The translations under genes were made by a program, and so were the position numbers. Positions 46,230 through 58,521 of a DNA stretch of 64,000 nt are shown here, one piece after another. The notes beneath the pieces were generated by a model. The model had not been told where the DNA came from. It saw only the letters and a list, made by a program, of their open reading frames with translations, and searched no databases. Each line of letters starts with the position of its first letter. Position 1 is the stretch's first letter. The DNA is from Jacaranda mimosifolia (lineage: Eukaryota; Streptophyta; Magnoliopsida; Lamiales; Bignoniaceae): contig CM032133.1 in NCBI GenBank assembly GCA_018894105.1, forward strand, positions 15,762,501 to 15,826,500. Direction: 5' to 3'.

Positions 46230-47636
46230 ATATTTCAAAAAAGAAGATGAGGTTTTTGTTGCAATTCAAGAAGTTATGATGGAAGTTGTAAAGATTCTAA
46301 ATGTCATGTACCATGCTTATCATAAAATTAAAAATAGACAACACATAACTTCCTAATTACAAGCATTGCAATACAATCTCTAAAGTACAAGTCCTGACCA
46401 AGTAAAGCATATGGAAGATTAATTGAAATAAGTGATACAGATTGTATAGGCAACCTAAGAATGAGTAGGAATGTATTTGGGAGGTTAAGCTACATTTTAT
46501 AAGAAAGTTTGGGGGGCCTTAGTGACTCCAGAAATGTTTCTGTTAGTGAACAAGTAGCCATATTCCTTAGTCTACTTCCCATCATAAAAAAGTCGCGCAG
46601 TTAAAGGTGACTTCATATGATCGGATGCGCGACCAATAAGCTTTTGAACACCATACTCAATGTTGTGATACAACTCTATCATATATTTCTTTTTGGTCCT
46701 ATCCCTGTTTGTAAGGATAGTCAATACCTGCAGTAGAAATGGTTTAAGGTACTTATTTTTTACTTATTACTATTTAATTATTAATTGTCATGATTCAACT
46801 TATTACAACTTGTTAGTTATTAATTTATGTTATATTTTGTTCGGGTTGTTTAGGGGCGTTAGATGAGACATACATAAAAGTAAAAGTACGAGCAATAGAA
46901 AAAGCATGTTATGAACTCGCAAAAGAGATATCGCTATTAATGTATTAAGTGTATGTGACAGAAATACAAAATTTATGTATGTGTTAAGTGGTTGGGAAGA
47001 AGGTCTACTGATAGTAGAATCTTATGTGATGTTATTTCCAGACCAAATGGTTTAAGGGTACCATAGGGTATGTTAGCTTTACAAAAGCAAAACTATTTCT
47101 TGTGTAATAGAAGATAATAGATACTATTGGTATAAGATAGTAACTAAAACCATTTTTCACCTACCACTTTTCCTAGGTAATTACTATTTATGTAATAATG
47201 GCTAAGCAAACAGCAATGACTTCCTTACACCATATAGAGGAGTCAAATACCATGTTAATGAAAGGGATACTGGACCATAAGGGGCCCCAGAATTATGAGG
47301 AGTTCTACAATTTGAAGCACTCTTCAGCTCATAATGTTATAGAGAGGTCATTTGGCCTTCTCAAAATGCATTGGGCTATTTTTGAAAAGTCCATCTTATT
47401 ATCCAATTAAGGTTCATAATAGAATCATAATGGCTTATTGTTTGTTGCATAATTTTATTCATACTAAAATGCCAATAGACCCTTTAAAAGCCTCTCTTCT
47501 TGAACATGTTGAAATAAATGATAATCAATATATTAAGTATGTAGAGACCATAGAGAAATCACAACAATGGTCGACTTGGAGAGACAATTTGGCAAGATCG
47601 ATGTATAATGAGTGGAGAGGATGTTGTAGATGAGTC
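46230..47636 (+). pseudogene. PIF/Harbinger transposase (DDE_Tnp_4)
   Basis: Frame-broken N-terminal text at 46480-46730 has the pattern NVSVSEQVAIFL then PIIKKSRAVKGDF, as in plant Harbinger transposases. At 46850 GALDETYIKVKV carries the first aspartate region (family GAIDGTH). Near 46960-47080 come FMYVLSGWE and SRPNGLRVP-like words. The frame 47198-47410 ends with LKHSSAHNVIERSFGLLKMH, with the catalytic glutamate in VIERSFG. The frame 47352-47633 has YPIKVHNRIIMAYCLLHNFI. At least four frameshifts or stops make it inactive. It is followed by its Myb-like partner in the same direction. Confidence 0.85.
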
Positions 47637-47867
47637 ACATTATATTTTTGTAATTTTATCTTAATTGTATGCTTTGTATTGAATGATTTGTACTATTTCT
47701 TTGTTACTATTTTTAGTGAATTTGTTGCCATGTTTACTGACTTTTTATTTTATCATGTCTAATTGAGTTATGCTCATTTGGTCTAGTATTTTGAGTTATG
47801 GATAAATGTGAATCAAATTATCTTATTCATAATTGTTGTACTAGTCAAATAATTCATTTTAAAAAAA

Positions 47868-48888
47868 GTGATGGATGTTGGGAACACGAGCAAATATGAT
47901 AAGCGAAACGAGAAGAAAGTTGACAATAAATGTCCTATATGGTTAGTTAAAGAGGAAGAGGTCCTCATTACTATTCTTAAGGATATAGTAGCTACTGGTT
48001 GGAAGTGTGGGAATGGATTTCATATAGGATACTTAGGAGTTCTTGAGAAACACATGCTCAAAGCATTTCCACATACTGACATATACGCTAATCCTCACAT
48101 ATATTCCAAAATCCATGTGTGGAAGAAAAACCATGCCTTTCTTGTTAGCATGATGTCTTATAGTAGTTTTGGATGGAATGATTCAAGAAATACAATTATT
48201 GTTGAAGATTCTATTTGGGAAAACTATGTGAAGGTATAGAACAAAGATACCATATATATGTATATCTTTCAGTTTATTTTCATTTATTAATTCCAATGCT
48301 ATGTTATTAATTGCGAATTGACCTAAATGATAGGTTTATGTAGAACAAGTCATTTCCATTTTACACGGCATGGTGTGAGATATTTGGCAAAGATAGGGCC
48401 ACGGGCGAGAATACTAAAGACTTTTATGATGCTGTAAAGTCATTACGTAACAATGAAAATGAAAAAACTTAAGATTATGTGCCTAGTGGTTTTGGTACTA
48501 ATTTTCAGCCTTTTGGAGATGATGAAATCATGTCTATATGCTACCATGAGGGTAGTGCTTCAATGAAATCTAGATCTTCATCTTGAAAAAGAAAACTACA
48601 ACACATATGTTGATGACTGATTCTTTGATATGATGAACAATTTCTGCGATAAAATGGATTCCCGTCTTGGTGACATGGCTAAGAGAATTGGATGAGTATG
48701 ATGTCTCAGAAGCTCGAAAAGTTGTTTATGATGCATTAGAAAATGTGTCAGGTCTTACGATGAGCCAAAAGATATGGATTGCCATGAAGCTGGTCAACAA
48801 TGGCAAGGATATGGACTTATTCTTTAGCCTTCTTGATGAAGCCAAAGAAGAAATGCTTCGCATGATGTTAGATGGAGCATTTTGACTC
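47868..48888 (+). pseudogene. Harbinger Myb/SANT-like protein
   Basis: Exon 1 (47868-48233) encodes the Myb/SANT-like domain of Harbinger accessory proteins: PIWLVKEEEVLITILKDIVA, GWKCGNGFHIGYLGVLEKHM, NPHIYSKIHVWKKNHAFLVS, SFGWNDSRNTI, ENYVKV. A GT-AG intron of 110 bp (48234-48343) brings NKSFPFYTAWCEIFGKDRAT into frame. A TAA at about 48470 then interrupts, and the C-terminal part (48667-48885; EARKVVYDALENVSGLTMSQ then KIWIAMKLVNNGKDMDLFFS) is in another frame. In active Harbinger elements this protein binds the transposase and aids nuclear import and DNA binding. Transposase and partner are about 230 bp apart in tandem. Confidence 0.85.
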
Positions 48889-49524
48889 TTCAAATATATG
48901 AAGACTAGAAAGTTTTTTGTCCTGAAGATAGTTCTTCGTTGCTAACCAAAGGTCTCTTTGTGTGAAAAAATTGACTGATTGTTTCCTATGCCTTTTGGAG
49001 TAATGTCCCTATCATATATTTGAAATGGTTTATACTAAATTGATGGTTTAAATATAATATAGGACTTATGACTGAAACTTATTTTTGCTGAAGCTTGGTT
49101 TAAAGTAATTTACATGTCTTATAATATATGTCTTCTGCTATTTGCTGAAACTTGATTTTATATAGGGTTCTGGGTGCATAGAGATGCTACATATTTGTGA
49201 AGATTGTGTGTTGTTTAGAGTGTTGGAAAAAGTAGTGGCACTTTGTTTTCATTTTATATCTAGGCAGAAAGTTGATCCTATCCAAATTAGTGAAGTTATG
49301 AACTGTTATAAGCACTATCTTGCTCAACTTTCTCATCCATTATCCATTTCAACAAAAGTCTTGATTTATCTCATATTTCTACACAAACTAGCAGCTTGAG
49401 AACTAAAGAAATAAAATCTTTAAGTTTGCCTTTCTTTATAGCTAGTTGAAATTTTTCCTAGCCAAGATGCTAGTGTTTTAGTGACTACTAACCTATAGCA
49501 ATGCTAGTAGTTGGATGACCATCA
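48889..49524. other. No gene seen
   Basis: Probably the 3' flank of the Harbinger copy; the frame at 49184-49399 has no family resemblance. Terminal inverted repeats were not identified. Confidence 0.45.
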
Positions 49525-50760
49525 AAATCAGTTTCATGGACATATCTTCACTAAAAACTATTTTTCATCAAGATCAGTTAGTCCTTAAGGCCTATAACAT
49601 TGAAAGCTCTATGTATCTACTTTACAATGGATCAAGTGGCATTCCATTCCGACTTTCCTAGTCAAACATAAATTATTTTTACCAAAACCTATCATAGTTC
49701 ATGTACCAAATATATTATTATGTTTCTTATGCATTTTTATACAAAAAACAGATTTACTCAGGTTTAACTAGCCTTCAAGACCTATACCATTTGAAAACCA
49801 TATGTGTCTATTTCATAATGGACAAAGCGGTACTCAATTTCGATTTCCCTACTGAAAGGGAAGCTATTTTTAACAAAGCCTGTCACAATTCGTGTATTTT
49901 CAAGTACTAATCTGTTTCTTAGACATATCTTCACTAAAAACTATTTTATGTCAAAATCAGTTAGTCCTTAAGCTAATACCATTTGAAATCCCTATGTATC
50001 TACTTTACAATGGATTAAGTGGCATTTCATTCTGACTTTCCCAATCAAAGATAACCTTTTTTTTTACCAAAACCTGTCATAGTTCATGGACCAGATATAT
50101 TATTATGTTTATTATGCATTTTTACACGAAAAACTGGTTTTACACAGGTTTAACTAGCCTTCATGACCTATACCATTTGAAGACCATATGTGTCTATTTC
50201 ATAATAGACAAAGCGATACTCAATTTTGATTCTACTACTGAATGAGAAGCTATTTTTACCGAAGCCTGTCATAGTTCATGTATTTTCAAGTACTAATATG
50301 TTTCTTAGACATATCTTTACTAGAAACTATTTTCTACCAAAATCAGTTAGTCCTTAAGGCCTACACCATTTGAAAGCCTATGTATCCACTTTATAATGGA
50401 TCAAGGGGCATTCCATTCCAACTTTCCTAGTCAAAGATAAATTTTTGTTTTACTAAAATATGTCATAGTTTATGTACCGGATATACTATAATGTTTCTTA
50501 TGTGTTTTTACACGCAAAACTACTTTTACTCCGGTTTAACTAGCCTTTGAGATCTATACCATTTGAAAGTTCTATGTGTTTATTTCATAACATATGATGC
50601 GACACTTAATTTCGATGTCCTTACTGAAAGATAAATTATTTTTAGCAAAACCTATCACAGTTTATGTACTTCAAATACTAATATGTTTCTTAGACATATT
50701 TGCACCAAAAATTGCTTTTCCTCAAAATTAATTAATCCTTAAGTCCAGACTAATAGGGAA
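49525..50760. repeat. Satellite-like array, 385-bp dimers of two 192-bp monomers
   Basis: The phrase catatcttcactaaaaac recurs at 49541, 49924, 50310 and (worn) 50695, a period of 383-386 bp. Each unit has two related halves of about 191-192 bp; the second begins near gcatttttatacaaaaaac (49731) and shares with the first the order atttgaaa..c.atgt.tctat, then a(t/c)aatgga.aa(g), then cat.gttc.tgta. The array holds 3.2 dimers; the last is truncated at about 50760. No coding signal. Confidence 0.85.
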
Positions 50761-51021
50761 GCCACTGGGTTCATTAACAAGGTCAAAATGCTTCCAAAAT
50801 TGATAGAACTTCATCAGAACTAATATAATATACTCTAACATAAAATAGAGATAGATATTAGTCCCTGTCTATCATTGCTTACAGAAAGATCAAAGAACAA
50901 GTACTATATATTCCATATGCATTGCCATTGTATATCAACAAAAAGGCAAGATCCCTTAAGCTCCAAGAAAAACTACATGTTGTTGATTGTACAAAACAAA
51001 TAATGCAAACAATTACGCAAG
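50761..51021. other. No gene seen
   Basis: Short interval between the satellite and the Athila LTR; contents not recognised. Confidence 0.4.
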
Positions 51022-52189
51022 TGCATGTATCGCAACAAGTAATAAAGTGATGAAAAAAGTGTCGATCCCACAAGGAACTAAATTATTTGCTACTAATTAT
51101 TAATTTGTCACACATTTGTTTTATTCAAACAAAAATCAATTATGTAGGAATTAAAACTAAACTAATGAAAATAAGAAAAATTGTGCTGATTAGGATGTCT
51201 ACCAGGATATAGAAGCCTAGGATTATGATTTCATCAATCAAATTACTTGATTACATAATTTTCTCCCTATGAAATTAATAACAAATTATTAGTCTTAAGT
51301 CTTATTCAATTATGAGGTTTTTCTGAATTTTCCACAATTAAATCTCTAATTTATTCAATTTGCTATATATATTCCTATGTGAATTAACTAAATTGTGGAT
51401 AAAGTTGTACCACTCAAATAACTCCCTAGGGCAAGCAGATATATTCTTATCCTACTCACAAATTAATTAATTTATCAATTTGAACAATTAATCCTAAAGT
51501 CTTCTACTGTCAATCAATCCCTAGATTTTCTTTTCCAAGACTCCTCCAGGGTTTAAAGATGTACTTGACTATTGATCAGACAATTAAATAGAAAAAGCAC
51601 ACAATAGAAGAAATAACTTTAAGTGCCTCTAATTTCATGGAAGAAAATCATGCATCAATTTATTCAAAAGAATCCATCATAATCCTAGGATAACGAGTAA
51701 GTTCATGATTGAATTGTCAAACAAAACATGAATAAAAGGAAACATTGTCTCAAATCTAGAATTAAAAAGAAAATCAAAGGGAGAAGAAGAAATTCTATTC
51801 CTAGACGAATCTGATCTCCACTTTGTCCTCCTCCGAATCCTGAATTCTTGTGATACTTCTAATCTCCAAGATAAAAATCCAAATATGCTCTCTGATGCCG
51901 AACTAAGTATCTTAGAGGTCTATTTATAACTATTTGAAAGAGTCTTCTAATTAGAATAGGACTCAAATAAATGAAGGATCTTTTATTCATCTTCGATTAG
52001 ATAATGAGGTGTCATCCAATTAGCATTCCCACTAAATTGTGTCAATTTTTCCCTTTTGTAATTTCTCTACTTGTATTCCTGGAATTCAAAATTTCATCAA
52101 TTAGCAATGGAATTATAATGGTTTAAACAAGAAATTATTTGTTAAGTCCTAAATATGATATTAAAATTAAATCTAATAGGGACTTAACA
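51022..52189 (-). repeat. Athila-like 3' LTR (probable)
   Basis: About 1.17 kb inferred from plus ends tgcatgtatcgcaac and gggacttaaca. A TATA box (minus TATAAATAG) is at 51920-51928, and a purine-leaning stretch, minus AGTTTAGGGGTGTG, lies directly inside at 52190-52203. The partner LTR is outside the window, so the ends are not proven. Confidence 0.6.
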
Positions 52190-52203
52190 CACACCCCTAA
52201 ACT

Positions 52204-53859
52204 TGAAATATTGCTCGCCCTTGGGGCCAAGTAACACAAAGAAAAGATTTAAAGACACTTTAAGAAAAACAAATCAACACTAAGATGCATGTACAAAAAC
52301 ATCACTTCTTTTTGTTATTCTCAAAACTACTTTAAAGCTTTGTTCGTAGTCAACCACAATTGTGATCTAATTCACTATGTGCAAATAAGTGAATACAATG
52401 TTCAAATGAATCCCATGTTTATGTGTGTGATTTCTCTACAAGTAGTTACTGGCAATTCGAATTAATTTATGTACACGTGGAAGACTCTACTCTATTACTC
52501 CATAGGTTTGCTTTTCATCTCTATCTCCACTAATGTAGAATACACTCAATAAAGGATCATTTAGGGCTTTCATAGATTGTAATCTAGGCTTGGGTAAAGG
52601 TAGGATAGATATGAATAATAGTGACTCAATTCCCACAACACTTGTTCATCATCACTTTTTAGTACTTCTCCAAACTTATTGAACAGTGATTCTTAATTTC
52701 TTTCTCCCCACCCCCCATGCCACTATGCATTTTTTTCCTTTTCTTTTTCTTTCTTTTTTTTTTGGGGAAAAAAAATAAAACTCATGGGCACTATACTATT
52801 TGTTCCCATCTTCCTAAGAGCTTCAAATAGATCGAGCAAGTAATTATGGGATCTATTTGGTAGGATGATGTGTTTAGGCTAGCTCCTGAGTTAGTTGCCA
52901 AATAAAAAGGGTACTTTAAAAAATTCTCAATAGGGGACCCTAGGGATATAAAATCATTTGGTAGGCTTGAAAAGCTGAAACGGGTCAAAAATGGCTTAAG
53001 TCTTTTCCTCATTTGAGTGTTTTCTAGGATTTTGCCTCAATAAGGAATCAAACAAATTTTAGAGTTTAAAGTATTATCGATGTTACTCGTGTATAAATGT
53101 CCTCTAAATTAAACCAATAACTAAAAGTGGGAAAATGAATGCTAAAAAATAAGGGATGTCATCCTGGCATTGTTTCTACTCAAAGTATACAATTCTATCA
53201 TCACATGATTATAATTTTCCACGAAACACAAAATTAAAGGAGTAATATTTTCATTGATTCAAGAAGATTAATTTCTGTACATATAGGACATCGACTCAAT
53301 TACTAAACCTTAATCATAACCAAAACAACATAAAATAATGGGAAACAAAGAACTAAGAATTGACTTGTAGAGCATCCCCTCAAACTTGAGAGGTATTTTG
53401 CCCTTAAAGTACAATACTAATACTATAAAGACAGAGAAAGCGAGAAAATAAGAGACACTAATATGGATATTACAAAGAGAGCAATGAAAATAAAAAATTA
53501 AAGCAAAGAAAAAGAAAAATAAAGAAAATACATCGTGGTCAATCATCAGTGTCATCGTTTTCCTTAGCTTCCGAGGATGGAACTACAGTAGTAGGAAAAT
53601 CAAAGTGTGGTGGCTATGGAAATGTAGGATAACCTTCAAGTGGAAGGTTATGACATCGCGCCAATATCATATATCACAATTGTTAAGTATCAAGACATGC
53701 TTGGCGGTGCTTCTCTGTTGCTTGCTAGTTTGATAATAACAGTGTCATCAAATTCTCCAACATATTTAGACGTTGTAGTATGGATCGATGGTGGTTCTGA
53801 AGAGCTAGATCCTCTTGATGGGGCTGTGGAACTCTCCTCAATTGATCATCAACAATTAT
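52204..53859. other. Athila-like 3' untranslated region
   Basis: No assignable protein. Contains a T-rich microsatellite at about 52728-52770 and starts with the phrase cctaaacttgaaatattgct that adjoins LTRs of such elements. The open frames here (52791-53012, 53310-53555, 53640-53930) show no family resemblance or lie opposite the ORF at 53860. Confidence 0.5.
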
Positions 53860-54641
53860 CTACTCGGGATGTTGTAATTCCTCACTTAGATCCCATTGAA
53901 CCCTTACTGCAGCGCATAATTCCAAAATAAAATGTGGACATACTAGGCTATCTCGTATTCCAACAGTGTTAATAATTAGTTCGATATCAATAGGGATCAT
54001 TTGATGTGTAGCATATAACAAAATGGCTCGCTCTCTAGTAACATCGCTATAATGGAAAATTGGTAACAGACGGGCACAAATAAATTTGAACCAATAGTGG
54101 ATCATTGGGGATAAACCTGCTCTTGCAAAGCATCTATACTGATTATTAGCTCCCATCTTCCACTTGACAGTGTGATTACAAAAATGATTTTTCACTGCTT
54201 CCATATCTATGTCTGTCTTTAGAAATTGCTAGAACTCATCATCCCTGTCGATGTTAGGTGTCCCAAAAACTGCATTGATAGCTTCTTGAGAAAATGACAT
54301 TTATTTACCTCGTACAAATACCTTATCTTTAGTAGTGAATACTAAATTACTGCAGAACTCCCTTACTACTAGTATAACTGCCGCCTTTGGTGTGCTAACG
54401 AACTTTTGCCAATCCCTCATTGCTATGTTGAACTATTAGTAGGATCTCGGCGTGAATACTCCCTTAATTCTCTTTCCTTAACAGAGGGTTGATGCATGGT
54501 GACTTGTGAATAAAGTGTGTCTGCCTCCGCTAAAGCAGATCGAGTGGTATCAAAAGTTGGTCGTCTACTGCTAGAGGCATCCATCTTATTTCTTTTTCTG
54601 TTTGCTTTAGGTGCCATCTCAACTATTATTTTAATGCACAA
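53860..54641 (-). pseudogene. Athila-type 'putative plant transposon protein' ORF
   Basis: Two minus frames. The first (54423-54641; likely start at the Met of MAPKANRKRNKMDASSSRRP, 54617) is the basic N-terminus. The second (53860-54204) holds the conserved middle: HYWFKFICARLLPIFHYSDV then TRERAILLYATHQMIPIDIE. The joining part 54205-54420 reads REFCSNLVF and VFVRGK in other frames, including an FSQEAINAVFG stretch. This domain family is found in post-pol ORFs of plant Athila/Tat elements; its biochemical role is unknown. Broken by frame changes and a stop. Confidence 0.75.
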
Positions 54642-54644
54642 CTA

Positions 54645-56065
54645 TGGCCAAAAAAAATCAAACAACATCATTCCAAATTTTTAATAGTAATATCACTGAA
54701 GCCTCAATCCAAAATCTCAAAATAATAAAAAAAATTATCAGTTCCACTAAATAAATCCACCAAATTAAATATCAATTTTCTCAAGAACTATTTGTAGCAA
54801 AATATTCAACAATTCAATTCCATATTCAATGCTTCTTTCAATGAGCCAAAAATATAGTAACCAAATAATAATCACTAATGTTTGATAATACTCAATGAGT
54901 ACTTCCAAGCAATGCCCAAAAATTATCAAAAATCAACATCTAAACATTCAATAATTCAAAACATGGTAAGATGAAACTTAAAGAATTTCCAAATATTAGA
55001 TCAATGCCATACTAATTTTTAGGCTAATCAAACAATATGGTGGTAATCTCAAACAAACCCACAAGACTTTCATAAATCACTTTTTACCCAAAAATCAATC
55101 ACATTCCACAAGGTTCAAGTAAATAATCCCATTATAAAAGAAAAAAAGAAAAAACACCCAAATGCAAAGAAAGTTTATTAAAGAAACCAAGGAAACAATT
55201 TACTGATTATGTGTTAAAGTACAAAAAATAGAAGCCCAAGGAAGAGGGAAAATGGTGAGTTCACCGGCGAAAATGGTTACTGACGTTGAGTGGCGATCGC
55301 CGGCGATGACTTGGTGTTGTTGGTGGTGGGTGGTTGGTGGATATGGTGATTGTTGGTGGTAGGTGATGGTAGAGAGGATGGGTAAGGTGAATGGGTTTTG
55401 TTCTTTTTTTCTTTTTTGTTGAAGATAAAAAAAGGGAAAAAAGTGGGGAGGGGAATAGAGGTTTTAGGTAGGATAAAGGAGTTTTAAAACGCTAATTAAA
55501 TTTTTTTCTTCTTCTTCTTTCTTTTTTTATTGAGTTTCAACTCACGCTAGGGCATAGGATGTTTACGCCCTGGCACAAGGTAAACTATCTTGGGCACAGG
55601 TTACACCTTGCGCCGGGGCACAAAAATCTTCCGTCTTGGTGTAAGGTTCTACATTTTTAGCAAGCAATGGCTTGCGCTAGGGCACAAAAATCTTACGCTC
55701 GGGCACAAGGTATACTACCTTGAAGTCCCTGCCTTAAGTCGAGGTATCGAATCTTGCGCCTTGGCACAAAGCTCATTGCCTTGGGACGTATTTTTTACGT
55801 TCGTTGCACCAAGGTGCGAAAATCTTGCTCCCTAGCACAACAAATACTGCCTTGCAATATTTTATTTTATTTTGAAAATCCTGAAAAACAAAAGAAAGAA
55901 AAAAAATAATAAACATAGATCAAAAATAGATAAAAAAATTCAAATAATAGAAAGAAAACTTGGGTTGCCTCCCAATAAGCGCCTTATTTATAGTCATTAG
56001 CATGACTTTTTCAGACATCATTTAACATCAACCAAAGTGAGTGTGGATTGTTGGCAATCAAAATT
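54645..56065. other. Non-coding interval between Athila ORF and integrase
   Basis: AT-rich, with a run of g/t-rich triplets (about 55310-55380). At 55540-55860 there is a degenerate repeat with core cttgcgccggggcacaa in at least six drifting copies, GC-rich against its surroundings. The frame 55590-55835 is this repeat read through. Confidence 0.5.
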
Positions 56066-56069
56066 GCCT

Positions 56070-57180
56070 CCCCAGTAGTGCTTGATTCACTGTCCATTCA
56101 TCTTAAACCTTTTATTTTTTCCTTCATCTTCCAGCTCCACTGCTCCGTATGGAAAAACTTCAATGATATGAAATCACCCTGACCAACATGATTTGAGTTT
56201 TCCCAGAAACAACTTCAAACGAGAATTAAATAACAAAACATATTGTCTAGGTTCAAAATGATGCTCCGAAATTTTTCTATCATACCTCTTCTTTTTCTTT
56301 TCCTTATACAACTTAGATTCTCATATGCCTGCATTATGAATTCATCTAATGCATTCAATTGCAATAACTTTTTCTCTCCTATAGTTTGAGAATCAAAATT
56401 CAATTTCTTTATAGCCCAATAAGCATTATACACCAATTCCACTGGTAGATGCAATGCTTTCCTAAACACTAATTTGTAAGGTGACAACCCAATGGGGAGT
56501 TTTATAAGTTGTCCTATGTGCCCACAATGCGTCATCTAACCTCTTAAATCAATATTTTCTAGTGGCACTCACTGTTTTCTCCAAGATTCTTTCAATTTCT
56601 CTATTTGATACTTTTACTTGGCCACTTGTTTGTGGATGATAAGCTGTGGCAATTTTTTGCTTTACTCCATATTTGGCTAATAGGTTATTGAAATATCTAT
56701 TACAAAAAATGCTTTCCCCTATTACTAATAATAGCTCTAGGTTACCAAAAATGAGTAAACATATTCTTTTTCAAAAAGTTTGTTACAACCTTAGAGTCAT
56801 TAGTTGGTAGAACAACAACTTCCACCCATTTTGAGACATAAACAAGTACCACAATAATGTAGAGATTCCCAAAAGATGGTACCAAAGGACCCATAAAATC
56901 AATACCCCACACATCAAATAACTCAACTTCTAATATTGCATTTAGAGGCATCTCATTTTTCCTAGAAATATTTCTTACTCTTTGACATCTATCACAACAT
57001 GCAACAAAAGTATAAGCATCTTTAAATAAATTAGGCTAGTAAAAACCTGACTGAAGAATTTTTATTGCAGTGCGATCGCTTTGATAATGACCTCTATATA
57101 AGGATGAATGGCAAAGCTCAAGTATGCTCCTTACTTCTTCTTTTGAGATACAATGCCTACTTATTTGATTTGGACAAATT
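56070..57180 (-). pseudogene. Athila-like integrase
   Basis: From the right: H2C2 zinc region in broken frames near 57000-57170 (HSSLYRGHY, VACCDRCQRV). The core frame 56742-56951 has LFDVWGIDFMGPLVPSFGN, with the first catalytic aspartate in GIDFMG. The second aspartate region is decayed to ISNRGKHF at about 56700. The C-terminal frame 56215-56535 has IGLSPYKLVFRKALHLPVEL and AYWAIKKLNFDSQTIGEKKL. Sequence to about 56070 continues the usual tail (LKLF-GKL region). Nonfunctional. Confidence 0.85.
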
Positions 57181-57200
57181 CTAAATAGGAATGGCTCATC

Positions 57201-58521
57201 CTAGACATATTTCCTAATTTCTGAGAGAAATTTCTTCTTTTGCTGAGAGTTAATTTCTGGAGGGAAGATTCTACTAACTATATAATTTGCCGAGTTTGCA
57301 TACCATGGAACCCCTTTCTCTTCTACTGCAAATAACTGCTCATCCAGGAATGTTTCGCTGATCATTGTCTGTTCATTTATAATATATGTACTTTCTAACT
57401 TTGACAAATGATCAGCAATTTGATTTTCTAAACCTTTTCTATCTCGAATTTCCATATCAAATTCTTATAGCAGCAACACCCGTCTAATTAATCTTGGCTT
57501 GGCATCTTTCTTTTCCACTAAATAACTGATAACTAAATGGACTATGTATACTTTTATCTTAGTTCCTACTAAATATGAATGAAACTTATCGAAGGCAAAT
57601 ACTACAGCCAATAGCTCCTTCTCTGTAGTGGTATAGTTTACCTGCGCATTTGTTAGTGCTTCGCCAGCATAATATATTGAATCAAAGATCTCCTCCCTGC
57701 ACTGGCCTAAAACAACACCAACAGCAAATTCACTACCATCACACATTAGTTCAAAAGGTAAATTCCAATCATGCACAACAATAATAGGTACAAATAAGAG
57801 TTTCCTTTTTAATTCATTGAAAGTATTTAGCCATTCATCATCAAAATTAAAAGGTAAATCTTTTTCTAGCAAATTACGTAGGGGTTTAGAAATTTTAGAA
57901 AAATCCTTAATGAAATGCCTATAGAAACCTATATGTCCCAAAAAACTATGAATACCTTTCATCGATGATAGGGGTGGAAGTTTTTCAATTGTTTCAATTT
58001 TTGCCTTGTCCACTTCAATTCCTTTGCTAAAGACCCTGTGTCCAAGAACTATTCCTTTTTGTAGCATAAAGTGACATTTCTCACAATTTAGAACAAAGTT
58101 AGTTTCTTCACATCTTTTATTCAAACATTCATCAAAAGAATTTCCAAAAACTAAAAAATCATCCATAAATACCTCAAGGAGAATTTCTACCATATCAGTG
58201 AAGTTGTCATCATACATCTCTAGAAAGTAGCTGGTGTATTGCAGAGGCCAAAATGCATTCTTCGGAAAGCAAAAACACCATATAGACAAGTGAATGTTGT
58301 CGTATATTGATCTTCTAGAGCTATGGCAATCTGATTGTATCCCGAATAACCATATAAGAAGCAATAATATTCCTTTTCTTCCAATCTATCCAGCATCTGA
58401 TCAATAAAGGGCAAGGGGAAGTGATCCTTTCTCATGGCTTTGTTTAACTTCTTATAACCTACGCACACTCACCATCCACTAACTATTCTTGTTGGAATAC
58501 GTTCATTATTGTCACTATTCA
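57201..58521 (-). pseudogene. Athila-like reverse transcriptase and RNase H, cut by Tekay insertion
   Basis: Near 58470-58520 the RT frame reads NERIPTRIVSGW, then stops at W-stop, and is cut at 58521 by the next element. The frame 58220-58468 has KLNKAMRKDHFPLPFIDQML and GYNQIAIALEDQYTTTFTCL. The frame 57465-58364 has EVFMDDFLVFGNSFDE (catalytic DD kept), FLGHIGFYRHFIKDFSKISK and, in RNase H, LPFELMCDGSEFAVGVVLGQ and YTTTEKELLAVVFAFDKF. The frame 57201-57455 continues EIRDRKGLENQIADHLSKLE. At least two frame changes are visible. Confidence 0.92.

Larger units (their letters stand above)
51022..58521 (-). mobile_element. Athila-like gypsy element, 3' part
   Basis: Minus orientation: RT, RNase H, integrase (58521 to about 56070), a long non-coding stretch, a plant-transposon-protein ORF (54617-53860), then a 3' LTR (51022-52189). 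RT and RNase H words such as DHFPLPFIDQML and YTTTEKELLAVVFAFDKF are of Athila type. The remaining 5' part is displaced beyond the right edge by the Tekay insertion at 58522. All coding parts are frame-broken. That an extra ORF lies between pol and the 3' LTR fits Athila. Confidence 0.85.

Noticed and set aside
53640..53930. A plus-strand gene of 96 codons
   Set aside because: It overlaps and runs opposite to the well-supported minus-strand Athila-type ORF and shows no family motif.
55590..55835. A small plus-strand protein
   Set aside because: It is the GC-rich degenerate repeat of the Athila-like 3' region read through in one frame.
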